Assembly (NCBI GenBank): GCA_946811185.2
Contig: OX328105.1
Location: 36,025,394 to 36,089,393 of the forward strand
Direction of reading: 5' to 3'
DNA length: 64,000 nt
Source of the DNA: Hippopus hippopus
Lineage: Eukaryota > Mollusca > Bivalvia > Cardiida > Cardiidae
Position numbers and translations under genes: made by a program. Positions 31,287 through 42,236 of the stretch are shown one piece after another; within the stretch, counting starts at the first letter, position 1, and each line of letters opens with the position of its first letter. Below the pieces are notes generated by a model. The model was given only the letters and a program-made list of their open reading frames with translations. It had not been told where the DNA came from and did not search any database.

Positions 31287-31485
31287 TTTTACCATCTAGT
31301 GAAAGCGTTTACAATCGACATATGAAATATATGGCTCCAAAGAAAGGATTTTTCTTCTTTAAAGGGTGGGAAACATTGTGGGAAAAGGAGATTATGCTAT
31401 GTACCAGAATTCTCTTCTTTTGCCACAATGCTTTCAAAACCTCTATCCCTCATTGTTGTAAAAAGACTTTGGAGTGTGGTAAAGT
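31287..31485 (+). mobile_element. TTAA-family MITE, worn
   Basis: GGGAAACATTGTGGGAAAAG and CTTCTTTTGCCACAATGC mark the two sides of the centre; the right end is GTGTGGTAAAG. A degenerate GATCAAGATAAGAC hairpin follows at about 31535-31600. Confidence 0.6.
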
Positions 31486-32009
31486 AGTAGACTTCTCTCT
31501 TTCACTACTAGTGGCATATTCAAGAGCATTTGCGGACGGTGTAGATCAAGATAAGACGGCATAATACATGTATTCTGAATTTGGACCTTCACTGTTCTTT
31601 ACCCGACACCTCCTTTAAACAAATATCGTTTTCAATGGCTGTCAGAATATAATGTTAGACTGCACTGCGAAAAGAAGTCGAATTCTTTCCATTGGCGATA
31701 GAAAAGTTAAGGAAAGAGTAGGTCGTTATAGAGCAGACGATCAGCAGAGCGGCGCCAAATTTGGCATAAAATATTGGTTTCCGTGACTTCAGTTTCGACA
31801 TATGTATAATTCAACGGAAGGCAATAAATATATTGAATAGATATACTCGTGTTCTGCAGACAAAGTGTATGTTTTTAGGGTTACAAATTGTATCTTTACT
31901 TGCATCTGTTTGAATGTTGATGAATCCGAAAGTTGAAAGTATGTCTAGTGAGTAGTCGGTCTAGATACCTGAAAACTTAATATTTTACCTCGTTCTTCGT
32001 TTAAGATTT

Positions 32010-32049
<40 letters not shown>

Positions 32050-32050
32050 G
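32010..32050. repeat. GA and GACA microsatellite
   Basis: (GA)n runs into (GACA)n. A weak GATCAGACTATGCAG hairpin follows near 32100-32160. Confidence 0.9.
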
Positions 32051-32169
32051 GATAGAAACGCGCACAAAGGGCACTGTTACGGTGCCTTCATTCAGTGCAG
32101 ATGTAGATCAGACTATGCAGAACTTACAGTATGATCTTGGATCTTTTCCATAAAAGATCTTGAAAAATA

Positions 32170-32907
32170 TGCTGATCAATAAAAATCAGTTGTAAGATTA
32201 TGGTCTTCATTATCACTTTTACTTCATGTACAGGTAAACGTCGCTGTGATGGGTGATATCGGTTACGATACGACGCTTTTACAACACTGTCAATCAGTCC
32301 ATTGTGACTCACAGTGCTTCAGGGGTTTAACTTGTAGTCAGGGCCGCTGGCTATGCTGATCACCCAGATATATTTTTGACGAGGCATTGCAAAGCCCAAG
32401 CCCAATGAAACACAGGAATATACATGACATGACACGAACAACCGAACAAAACCGCTTTAAAAACACACCATGAAAGGTAAAGGGAGATTAGAAATAGTTA
32501 AAGAGCAAAATGGAAATTATGTTATTACCAGTTTAATTTAAACATACTTTATTGTCATCTTTATACAAATCATACACTATACTCACATTACCGGTATACG
32601 AAGAGATACAAATCAGGCAAAATGATCTGGGCACGAATTCTCGCAACTTAGATTCGGCCATCCCCTTCAAATAATCTACTCTCTATGAGAGTCTTCTATA
32701 ATTCTAAAATTATAGTAAGTATACTTCCTTGCAAAAAAGAAGAAAATTATATTCCAGCTATGAAATAAATTATTTTAAGTGTTTGCAATTGAGAATTTAC
32801 ATGTTTAGGGATGGAAGGATGTGGAATACTTGGTTGTCATTCAGTGAAATGAACGAGACTGACAGGAGACAGGAGTAGTAAAATGACTTCCAGGGTACAA
32901 GACGATT
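32170..32907. other. Stretch without recognisable genes
   Basis: Nothing identifiable between the hairpin at about 32160 and the TIR element at 32908. Confidence 0.4.
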
Positions 32908-33278
32908 TTATTATACTGCAAAGAAATTTCTCGTGATCTGATTGGATAATATGCCCTGAAAATATATATATATCATGTACACTGGCAAAACCAACGTAAA
33001 AGCAGTTTCCCTTTCGGGAGCCCCGTATACATGACTACACTTTCAACACAACATCCAAAATGGCGGCGTCGATCAAGATTAACATCAAGAAAATGCACCA
33101 AACTGCACGTTTTTCCAAGGTTTCAGTGACGTCAGTTCCCAGTGACGTCAGTTTTCATTGAATTGGGGCACTCAGAAGGGAAATTCTACGTCGTCAGCGT
33201 ACTCAATTTTTGAAACCAAAAAAACAGGTTAATTTCGCTTAACACACGTTGGAATGGTAAAACTTTGCAGTATAATAA
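32908..33278 (-). mobile_element. TTATTATACTGCAAAG element, short form
   Basis: A 371-bp element with 16-bp inverted ends TTATTATACTGCAAAG and CTTTGCAGTATAATAA. On the minus strand it carries two perfect TGACGTCA sites (33127-33134, 33143-33150) and CGCCGCCATTTTGG, a YY1-type site. It lacks the 340-bp middle present in 42237-42945. A snap-back hairpin abuts it at the same distance as in the other copies. Confidence 0.85.
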
Positions 33279-33283
33279 ATTCG

Positions 33284-33410
33284 TTGTACGGTCAGGTGTC
33301 AGGGGACTTGGAAACTTGTTCACGGCTGTGGTGAATCATTCGGCTCGGGGCGACATGATTCACCACAGCCGTGAACAAGTTTCCAAGTCCCCTGCCACCT
33401 GACTGTACAA
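33284..33410. repeat. Snap-back hairpin, 56-bp arms
   Basis: TTGTACGGTCAGGTGTCAGG and onward to GGTGAATCAT is mirrored by ATGATTCACC to GACTGTACAA around a loop with CGGCTCGGGG. The arms differ at only a few bases. It lies between the TIR element and the 3' end of LINE-I. Sequence this palindromic would strongly favour a cruciform or an RNA hairpin. Confidence 0.9.
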
Positions 33411-34936
33411 CTAATAATGTAAATCTCTCTGTACTGTAGCTAAAGTATAGGATTGCACGGTTAGAAAACAAAATGTGGAAATACATGTATCTTCTAATCT
33501 AAGATTTACGGATCCCAAAAGTGATAAATTTTCATTTAAAGTATGAAAGCTGCCAAGTTCATGAAAAAGTTGTCGCCTCGGAACTGTGTACTGGGTGCAC
33601 TGGAAGAAGTAGTGCTCAGGGTCTTCATTGGCGAAGCCGCAACTACTGGCGGAATCCAAGCAAAGATGATTGGAAAAGAGGTCAAACTTCAGATCACTGA
33701 ATTCGTTAGGAATTCTTGTGTGAATTACGGATAACTTAAGTTGACCAACAAAGAAGTACTTTGTTACTGCTGGTGCTGCTAATCTTCGTAGGCTAGAGGA
33801 TTTAAATGATGATAGAAACTGTAAAGATATTTCTTCCTCCGGAAATTTATTTCCAAAGAGAAACTGCAGATGAGGTGAATGATCTGGCAAATAATTCTGT
33901 TCGACAAGTGAATATTTTGTGAATATTGAAAATGAATAAGTTGTTCTTGCACTTAGATCTAGTTTCGCGGGAATATTTCATGAATATAGTCGGGAGTTAA
34001 ACCATCAATTATTTTGTAAATGAGCAAGAGGTTTTTTTTTTTTTAATTTTCGTCTGTTCTCCAGGGTTAACCATCCGATTTCCTTATATATCATTCATAG
34101 ACGCGGATCTCGCTAAACCTATGACTATTCTAGCAGCTTCTATTTGGATTTTTTCCAGATTTTCTTTTTCACGCTTGCTGCAGTTGTCCTAAACATCGAA
34201 GACATATTCGAGGAGAGAAAGTAGAAAGAAGATGTCATTTTAATTGAAGGAATCTCCGAGTCTGAATTTCAAAGTTCTCATCATTCCAAGAAGTTTGGAT
34301 GCGGATCGACAAGGATCATCTACATGTATGTGTTCTCTCCATTGCTGCTTAGTGTTATTCTAATTGGCTATGGTTGTCAACGCAGCTGATTTTGACGTCA
34401 TCAAAAATCAAATTTGGAAGCTGAAAATTCCTATTGCTGGAAAAGACCATTTCCATTCTCTTAGATGGATTAAGAGTAAATAGCCATTGTTTAGCCCAAT
34501 GTGAAATCATGACTAAGTCTTGGTTCGAAATTCCTGCGATATCGGCTAAAGGTGAAGCAGAGCAAGCTAGGAAGTTGTGATCGGCGAATAGCCGAGATAT
34601 ACTGAAAAGACTTTCAGAAATACCGTTAACATACACAAAAAAGAGTAATGGTCAAAGAACAGGGCCTTGTGGGACGCCCGCACTTATTGACGTTGACCCG
34701 GCCGTATTGACAATGGTAGATTGACTGAGACAAGACAGGTAATTCTAAAACCAGGAAAGGAGGGACCTACTAATTCCTAGTCGATTTAATTTAAAAACCA
34801 GACCTTTCTGCCAAACTCTGTCGAATGCTTTTGATATAATACAAAACACCAAACATAAGTTTAGCCTAAAGCCCAGGGCCGAAACAACTTGGTAATACAT
34901 CTCGAGCAATTGACTGACAGTTGAACGGCCTTTTAG
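33411..34936 (-). pseudogene. LINE-I, RT end and C-terminal zinc region
   Basis: Minus-strand reading resumes the RT interrupted at 37056: GRSTVSQLLEMYYQVV, ISKAFDRVWQKGLVFKLNRL, SAGVPQGPVL and then FVYVNGISES. The usual FADD box reads LFADHN, so the second catalytic Asp is lost. NEAARIV-type and LGMMRTLKF-type post-RT blocks follow, then a final 159-codon frame (33411-33890) with CGFANEDPEHYFFQC, the zinc-binding C-terminal motif of many CR1/Jockey/L2-like LINEs. Stops and frame changes are frequent. Confidence 0.88.
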
Positions 34937-37055
34937 TTCATAAGTTTAGAAGTTTTACTAATTGTATTGTCTCATTGTCAAAAGCATTACACCGAAAAAG
35001 ATCATGAAATTCATAATTGACTTCATTTAGAGAACACATTGTGCACTTTCTTTCACTTCTTTCTATACTTAATTAACGACCCTTTTCTGCTGAAAGATAA
35101 TTATTACAACACCTAAAAATAATGATAGACTGAAGAAGGTTATCATCTAAAATGTTGTAGAAGTCTTCACACTTATGTTCAAACTTGTACATTCTATAAT
35201 CAATACACTTTTGAGAACATAGCAAATCCAAGTGCCAAATTTTTAGAAATTGAGACTTTACTAAATCATCAACTCTTTTAAAAGCATTGTTTTCGAGCCA
35301 GTATAAGACTGGCCTTTTAACCCCAACTTTTTAAAACTTTTTAAAAATTCAAAATATTTCAGTAACCGATTTGGTGCATTGTATTTGTTTAATAAGAAAT
35401 TATAAAGAACTGCAAATAATTTGTTGTTTTCTGTCAATAAATCAAACCAATACCAGATAGCACGTTTCTTCACAATAACTGACAGTGGGAATCTTCCTAC
35501 ATCCCAATTCAACATATAATTTGGTGTATTCTTTTTACATCTAAGTATATATCATGAAATCTGTATGAACTTTTTCAATAGCAGTTAAATCACCAAAGCC
35601 CATACTTTACAACCATATAATAAAACGGGCTCTGCCATGGTATCTAAAGCTTTAGATGACATTTAACAGATAGATTTAATTTACCTACTTTTTTGAAAAG
35701 AATAAACATTGCCTTCTCAGCTCGTTGAATGGCATACTTTTTAGCAACAGCAAAAGACCTGCTTCTCCAAATACTACACCTATAGAAGTAGTTAAATACT
35801 CGGACAATTTGAATGGTATGATTACCTATACTATAATCACGTTTATTACTTGCACGATTACCAAATGCAAGGATTTTTCGTTTTGTCAAAATTGATTTGA
35901 AGCTTCCATCTTTCACATTATGTAGAAACAATAGCTTACGCATCAACTAAGCCTTTTTTCTGTTTTGGCAAAAAATATGATTGTGTATCGTCAGCATATA
36001 ATATAAGAACTAGTTTGATTAAAATATCTAAAAAATCATCACTAAGATCTAAGTGGAGTGCCCCATTATTCGTCAAGTAATGTTCTGAATCGTTCGAGTA
36101 TAGGGAAAATAAAATAGGGGATAGAATTTCTCCTTGTCTTAGACCTGTAGCAGATTGGAAAAAAAGTTCTTTTACCGTTTATGGATATACAGCTCTGTAT
36201 AGTTCCATACTTACACTTTACAACATAAGAAATTTCCATTTATGTTTTATTTCAGAAGTTTACATCAAAGAGCTGTGCGCAAAACAGAATCAAAATTTAA
36301 TGTCTTCTGAAAATCAATAAATGCACAGAAGCGCTGCTTTTTCTTGTTTCTTACATATTCTGACACTACATAAAGAATAAAGATTTTATTAGTTGCAGAA
36401 TGCTTTTTTTACGGAAAATGGCCTGGTTATAAGATAAGTTCTTCATTTCAATGAATCTATATAATAATTGAATGAATGAATGGTGTTTTACGCTGCTTTC
36501 AACATTATTTCAGTCATATCACGAAGAAAGCTCACATATTCACTTATGTCCTGGGTTTCACCTGTACTAGGCTAGGCTTCATAAGTGTCTTGCCCAAGAA
36601 TACTCCTACGAAAACTCCGGTGGATCAAGTGAGGCTCGAACCCGGGGCCTCCAGGTCTAGAGTCCACACTTTACCACTGAGTCGAATCTGTTTTTTATTT
36701 TTGCATGTAGAATGGAAATAAATGATTTACCCATACAACTCAAAAGCGTTATAGGTCTCTATTTTTCTGGCAAGTTAACATCTCTTTTACTTTTGTAAAT
36801 AGGAATGATGCACCCCTTTGACCAAGACTCTGGGATAATACACTCTTTTAAAACGAAATTAAATAACTTGACATTATCCAGAAGAAAGACATTTAATATT
36901 CATTCATAACATCGTCTATACAGCTTGCTGTTCCATTTTTCAATTGTTTAATGGATACCTTAATTTCTTCTTCAGTGATTTCATAATCAAGGTCATTGTT
37001 AACATCAAAGTCAGGATAATCAGCATTTAGGGGCTCATCATCATCAGACGAAGAG
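34937..37055 (-). pseudogene. LINE-II fragment inserted in LINE-I
   Basis: A different LINE. It opens with YEITEEEIKVSIKQLKNGTA, then PRVLVKGCIIPIYKSK and RPITLLSCMGK, a SINE, GLRQGEILSPILFSLYSND, the intact catalytic LYADDTQS, KILAFGNR, AEPVLLYGCKVWAL, DVGRFPLS and a C-terminal CTMCSLNEV...HDLFRC zinc motif. It lacks the endonuclease and also stops in the C-terminal region with no 3' UTR or tail. Loss at both ends is odd for target-primed insertion. Junctions share only TAG (34934-34936 and 37056-37058). Confidence 0.85.
36466..36690 (-). mobile_element. tRNA-headed SINE (family B) inside LINE-II
   Basis: The tail is ATTGAATGAATGAATGG at the left, then CTTTCAACATTATTTCAGTC and AAGTGTCTTGCCCAAG. 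The head at the right contains GGCTCGAACCCGGGGCC, the complement of a B box, and TTTACCACTGAGTCG. It interrupts the LINE-II RT between GK (RPITLLSCMGK) and GLRQG, so it is the youngest of three nested layers. Confidence 0.85.
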
Positions 37056-38690
37056 TAGAAAGCCAGACTGTTTATCATATAACAGACGATTGAAGTACAA
37101 GTAATTATAAATGTTTGTTCACGCACCTTTCCATTAGCTTGCCGATGCAACATAGCAGGGAAATTGGTCGATAATTACAACAAAAGATTTGTCGCCCTTC
37201 TTACATAAAATGTTTACGATTATTCTTTCCAGTTATGCGGAAACGCCCGTTCTTGAAGCGATTAATTAGATAATTTAGAAAGGGGTCTAGTTATTACCTA
37301 TGGTATTCTTCATTAGCTTAAAGCTAATCAGACCATGACCTTCTGCTTTATTTACATTCAAAGTACTCATAATGCTTCCAATATCGTTACTAGAGTTTTC
37401 CATGTTGTCAAGTCTACTGTCAGTTTTCGGTTCAAGTTGTGGTAAAAATACTTGAGAATCATCGACAGATAGATGAAAACTATTTGCCTAAACATTATGC
37501 ATTTTCTTTGTCTGTGTAAGACTTCTAGATCGTTTTCTAAAGATTTTAGGACTGGTATTTTGTCCGATATTTTGTCCGCATTTACCAATGATGTAAGATA
37601 TTTCCAATACTTATGAGGATTGTTAATACATGTACTAGAATCAGATAGATATTCATCAAGATGGCTAAAATAGTGTTGTTTAGCAAAGCGTATTAGGTTG
37701 TTGATTCTGTTTCTCAGTGCTTTGTATTTTTCTCAGTCGGCAGATAGTCTTCGTTTTGTGACATTTTTTTTTTTTTTCTGTCTGTGTCGTTTTCTACTTA
37801 GTCGTCTCATGTTCGAGTCATACCAAGGTTTGTCATTGGATCTTATGGTGAGTTCTTTCGAAGGAATTCATTGAGACATCATATCAATTAACTTTTTTGT
37901 AAAGCAGTCAAATCTGTCATTTACGTCCAAAAGTGTCGATAAATTCCCAGTTTTCCGTGTCAATTAGTCCATTTAGTTCGTAAAAATCAGCGTGGTCGTA
38001 TTACCAAACTTTCCTTTTAGAACATGATGCTGGCAAGCTAATGAATTTTAACTTGATCGCTTATGTTTTTGTCGATGTCTATAGTGTTCTCTTGAATAAC
38101 TTTCATGGGATCAGAGACTATTAATGATCTATTGCGGTACATGTATTTCTCGTGATGCGGGTAGGTTTTGTTATGACTTTAGTCAAGTTGTTTAGAGATA
38201 CGATGTTCGTTAGCTTGTTTGCATTTGGGTTTTGCAAGTCTTGATTTAATTCTCCAACCATTATAATGCTTTCATTAGACTCATAAGCTCTTTCTAGTGT
38301 CATGTTGAAACAGTCCCAGAATAAATAGCAAATGGCTAGTTGGGAGATCGGTAGAAAATACGAAGCAGAAAAGTCATTGCTCGATATTTAACCTCGATCC
38401 AAATGGAGTGAACAGAGCGATATTTTACAGTCAAGTCTCCTTTTGGAATATAGACAATTCGTTACATATACTAGAATGCCACCAGAATATGAAATACAGT
38501 CTTGTCTGTACATTGTGCCGTCATGTGTGTCTATGATCAAGTCAGAGTCTGAAATATCAGCGTCTACATGACTCTGAGTAAAATACATTACATCAAAATC
38601 AGACAAAAAGTCGGAGATAAAATCAATCTTGATACGAATTCTTCGTATGTTAAGGTTAACGGTAGAACTACAATCTTTGATGGCATTAAA
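37056..38690 (-). pseudogene. LINE-I, endonuclease and RT start
   Basis: From the right: LNIRRIRIKIDFISDF, FDVMYFTQSHVD, GGILVYVTNCLYSKRRL and VGELNQDLQNPN are the order of an APE-type endonuclease (usual GDLN changed to GELN). Then SNDKPWYDSNMRR, ALRNRINNLIRFAKQHYF and NPHKYWKYLTSLV form the linker, and NVNKAEGHGLISFKLMKN, KGDKSF, NYRPISLLCCIGKLME and YDKQSGFL begin the RT. The frame breaks off inside QSGFL at 37056 and continues at 34936. The Asp-to-Glu change plus several stops show it is dead. Confidence 0.85.
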
Positions 38691-38784
38691 TGAATCTTGG
38701 TGTTGACAGGGGTTAGTCTCGTATCACGTTATAGAATGAGTAACACATGTACTGATCTGAAAATGAATCATCGTAATCGTGTTA

Positions 38785-39235
38785 ATGATCATGTGGCATT
38801 CCCACAAGTCTTTGCGAAACTCTGGCGCGAAATCTAAAAATACTTTAACCCTTTACCACACGACAAAATTTTAGACCTGTCCAAATTGAAAGCATTTGCA
38901 GACGACAATTTTTGTGTGGCTCAATGATGTGATTTTTATTTGATAGGGTAGAAAACATTGCAGGAAAAGGAGAAAATGCTGGTTACCAGCTTTTTCTCCT
39001 TTTCCCACAATGTTTTCAAAAGACTTCTTCTTCAGGGTCGTTAAAAGTTGGCATTATGTGGTAAAGGGTTAAGAGGCAACGTAGCCCATTACATAAATAC
39101 ATGTACCACTAAAAATATTTTTCATATTTCTGTCTTTCTTCTTTACTGGTGATTTGCCAGCTATCGCCCTACTTAATTCAGTGGTAATTCATTTTTTTAA
39201 GCTTGATGAGATTATAAAAATCTGAAAAGGTTTAA
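38785..39235. repeat. Dispersed repeat split by a TTAA element
   Basis: TGGCATTCCCACAAGTCTTT, CTGGCGCGAAATCTAAA and, beyond the insert, CTTTCTTCTTTACTGGTGAT and GATTATAAAAATCTG match 59838-60050 in order. The related copy has no insert, giving a related empty site for 38849-39068. Confidence 0.75.
38849..39068 (+). mobile_element. TTAA-family MITE, best-preserved copy
   Basis: A 220-bp element between TTAA at 38845-38848 and 39069-39072. The inverted ends are CCCTTTACCACA and TGTGGTAAAGGG. Inside the left end is CGACAAAATTTTAGACCTGT, and the centre is the snap-back GAGAAAATGCTGGTTACCAG with its complement. The TTAA duplication and CCC start fit piggyBac-like MITEs; Kolobok is the alternative. 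No ORF. Confidence 0.92.
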
Positions 39236-39289
39236 CCGATTACTGAACAGCATTGTGTTTTAAAGTCCCTTAGGAAGGAGTCCTCTGAA

Positions 39290-39425
39290 AACTTCTAGCT
39301 GCCAGCGTTTTTTTTTTTTTTTTTCCCGTCCATTTCAAAGACAAATTCTACAATTTGAGCTACATTTGATGTGTCGTCTGCAAATCCTTTGAATTTGAAC
39401 AAGTCTGTCATTTGGTAAAGGATAT
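39290..39425 (-). mobile_element. TTAA-family MITE, right half with poly-T
   Basis: After a 17-T run (39308-39324), CAAAGACAAATTCTAC, TTTGATGTGTCGTCTGC and CATTTGGTAAAGG give one end of the family in reverse orientation. Confidence 0.6.
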
Positions 39426-39975
39426 AATGGGTGTACCCAGAACACCATAACCGTTTATTTAACAAATTAAGTAGATCTAATCGAATACTGGAAAATATTT
39501 TGCAAAGAAAATGACTGTTATATGATGACTGAACACAGTAAAGGAACATTTAGAAAAAAAGAAGATAATATAGCGAGGAAAATGACAATTATGTCAAAAT
39601 GAGATATTTGGCCGACTGCCCCCAGGGCAGCAGACGAGAAATGATAAATTCTGTGAAATATTACAGATGGAGGGCTGTTTGCGCTGGGATCACACCTGCC
39701 TTCGAGGGTGATTAGAGGGAATTATTGCCTGTTAACGCGGTAATGGAACAACATCTTCGCGACTTCAGAAACATTATATATTGTACGTTGAGCCTTCGCT
39801 GGAGAAAATAGTTCCAAGATGGTAGGTATTCAGAATGTCTCGACTTCATTCTATGATTGAGCGCTGAGCTCATCATTGCTTTATTTTCGTGTTTTTCTTC
39901 GCCAGGTGTCTATGTGATTGTTTTAGTGTATTATATAAATACTCATGCAGAAGGATGTATTGTAAAGATTTTTAT

Positions 39976-40119
39976 CCCTTTACCAATCATTCTAACGTTT
40001 TAGCAATGCTTGGTGACCAGCATTTTCTCCTTTTCTCACGATATATTTCCATTGTTTTAACCTAAAAATGCTTTTAATTTGGGCAAGTGTAAATTCTCTT
40101 GTTTCAAACCTGGTAAGGG
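39976..40119 (-). mobile_element. TTAA-family MITE, internally deleted
   Basis: Ends CCCTTTACCAATC and CCTGGTAAGGG with TTAA at 40120-40123. The interior keeps GGTGACCAGCATTTTCTCC but is shortened to 144 bp. Confidence 0.65.
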
Positions 40120-40254
40120 TTAAGATATTTAAAAAAAATGGCATTTTCCTTAAGTCAGTATCAAAGACGAAAAAAATGTTCAATTTCTACACTGGCAGGA
40201 AAAGCATTTCAGCACTTGCATGTCGGCCGCTACAAGCAACTCTATGCACTCTTG

Positions 40255-40320
40255 TGAAAAAAAGTAGATCAAGGTCAGATTGAACAGAACTTACAATCTG
40301 ATTTTGGATATACATAACCC
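40255..40320. repeat. GATCAGACTGCAC-family hairpin, worn
   Basis: TAGATCAAGGTCAGATTG and CAATCTGATTTTGGATATAC flank AACAGAACTTA. A similar degenerate copy is at 40775-40850. Confidence 0.5.
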
Positions 40321-40919
40321 AATTCGATGAGGTTTTCCAGCAAAAAAAAGCTTTAAGATATAAGTTTTTCGCATTCTTACGGTTCAGTCCAAATTTTCAT
40401 TATTCATTAATTTAAGTTGACCAACGTATGCAAAGAACAAGACACGCTGCTGGTCACAATGATCAGTTCAGGTCCGATTTACTCTGAAAATCAAGCAAGA
40501 TCACACTGCACAGACTGCGTATCAACGAATGAAGATAGAAGGCTGATCTTAATAAAAATTTTCCACTTAAATGAAGTTAAACTCTGCTGGTTTTTATTGG
40601 AATAAAAACACTTGACGTTGTGTGAGCGAAATCTAGACTATAACGCCAGAAAAGATAAAATACACATAGCTTATGAAGATAAAAAATATACGGGCAATTT
40701 TTTTCTATAAAAAAATCTCGTCAATTTATTTGACTGGTGTTTCACCTTTAAAGTGCCTTTTTCAGCAATAGCTGCTCTTGCGTCAGTGTAGGTAAAGATC
40801 AGATTTTACAAATGTACAGTATGATCTTTGCTCTACGCTGTCAACTTAGATATTATGCACAAGAGCAACCTTGAAACTGAATTTGTTTCTATTTCTCAAC
40901 TGAAAATATCCGTTAGGTT

Positions 40920-41190
40920 TATTTTGTGCCCTTTTGGTTAATGCTATTCCACCAACTCCACCCAGAGCACTATCCATGCATGGAGTTTCCTTTACCAGAA
41001 CTCTCACAACATTCTTTTCAAGTCAGGCTGCTTTACTCAGAATATAATCGAAACATTGTTCGATTGTTTGAAGAATGAACCTTGTCGTATAAACTTTTAT
41101 AGTGTTTAATAGGTATGGCCCAGCCAGGACTCGTATTCACAACCCCTGGATCACCACGAACCTGTTGGAGCTCAGCACATCCGGTCAGAT
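40920..41190 (-). mobile_element. tRNA-headed SINE (family A), heavily degraded
   Basis: GGAGTTTCCTTTACCAGAAC, CTCACAACATTCTTTTC and AATCGAAACATTGTTCG still align in order with the family. The head is unrecognisable. Confidence 0.45.
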
Positions 41191-41199
41191 TTTAAGCGA

Positions 41200-42085
41200 C
41201 TAGCCGCAAGTCGGTTTGGTTTGACCCCTGAGGCCATAACTGATTGCATGATATTCAGATAAAACATTCTGAGGTAGAGCGAACAAACTAAACAGAATTT
41301 GTTTCACTGATAAAAGAAGAAATGGTGACTTTTGGAGAAGTCTATCATGATGGTTGATTTCTTCACATGTCTAATTGTTTGGAAAGCCGCCAGCTGCTGA
41401 TACTTCAAAATACATCAAAATGGGTTAAGGGTTCATGCTGTGAAAACGCTGGTATAATAAAGTTTAAACGTACATGTAGATTCTTAATCTTTCCAAACAA
41501 AATTGATATGTTTGTGGTTGTTTGCCTGTTTCGTATTTGACTTGGAAGATGAATTCAACTTCAAGTATCGTTCCTAACAACTCGTACAAGACAAGAGTTT
41601 CGGCACTGAAGGAATTCGATCTTGTAACCCCATAATTTCTTCGCGTTATCGCCTGAGCCACCCCGTCTAGGCACAAAAGTGTCACTTAGCCTTTCGTACA
41701 TAAACTACATAAGCATGGTCGAAAGAAATTCGATTTACGATGTCTCGTCTGAAAACTTGTAGTATGCCATTCATACCAAATTTTCTGCCAGGTTGGACTT
41801 GCTATAATTACACAGAGACAAAACGAATGTGTTGTGCGGATAAACATTTGTTTTGCTGTCTCAACGAAAAATTTCGATGCCAAAGGTTTAAATCAACGTT
41901 CGTTGTTGTTTTTTTTTAATTAAACTCTGGTTTACGACCATAGAGGATCTTTTTTTCTAATTTTACAAATTATCCTCCTTTACCTGGCCGTGGATACATT
42001 TTGTGGACAGGGTAAACCAAGATCAGACCTCATTAACTTCATTGATTAGATGGTTACGGAAAACCCATCTAGTAGTAGTACATTA
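41200..42085. other. Stretch without recognisable genes
   Basis: No family or motif beyond a partial GATCAGACCTCATTAAC word near 42010. Confidence 0.4.
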
Positions 42086-42089
42086 CTAG

Positions 42090-42231
42090 TTGTACGGTCA
42101 GATGGGAGGGCACATGGAAACTTGTTCACGGCTGTGGTGAATCATGTCGCCCCGAGCCGAACGCGAGGTGGCGACATGATTCACCACAGCCGTGGACAAG
42201 TTTCCATGTCCCCTGCCACCTGACCGTACAA
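42090..42231. repeat. Snap-back hairpin, second copy
   Basis: The same hairpin as 33284-33410 with a longer loop (GAGCCGAACGCGAGG). Arms from TTGTACGGTCAGATGGGAGG to GAATCATGTCGCC pair with GGCGACATGATTC to CCGTACAA. Five bases separate it from the TIR element. Confidence 0.9.
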
Positions 42232-42236
42232 CGAAT

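Noticed and set aside
33411..33890. 159-codon frame as a host gene
   Set aside because: Its CGFANEDPEHYFFQC motif and position after a broken RT show it is the C-terminal part of LINE-I.
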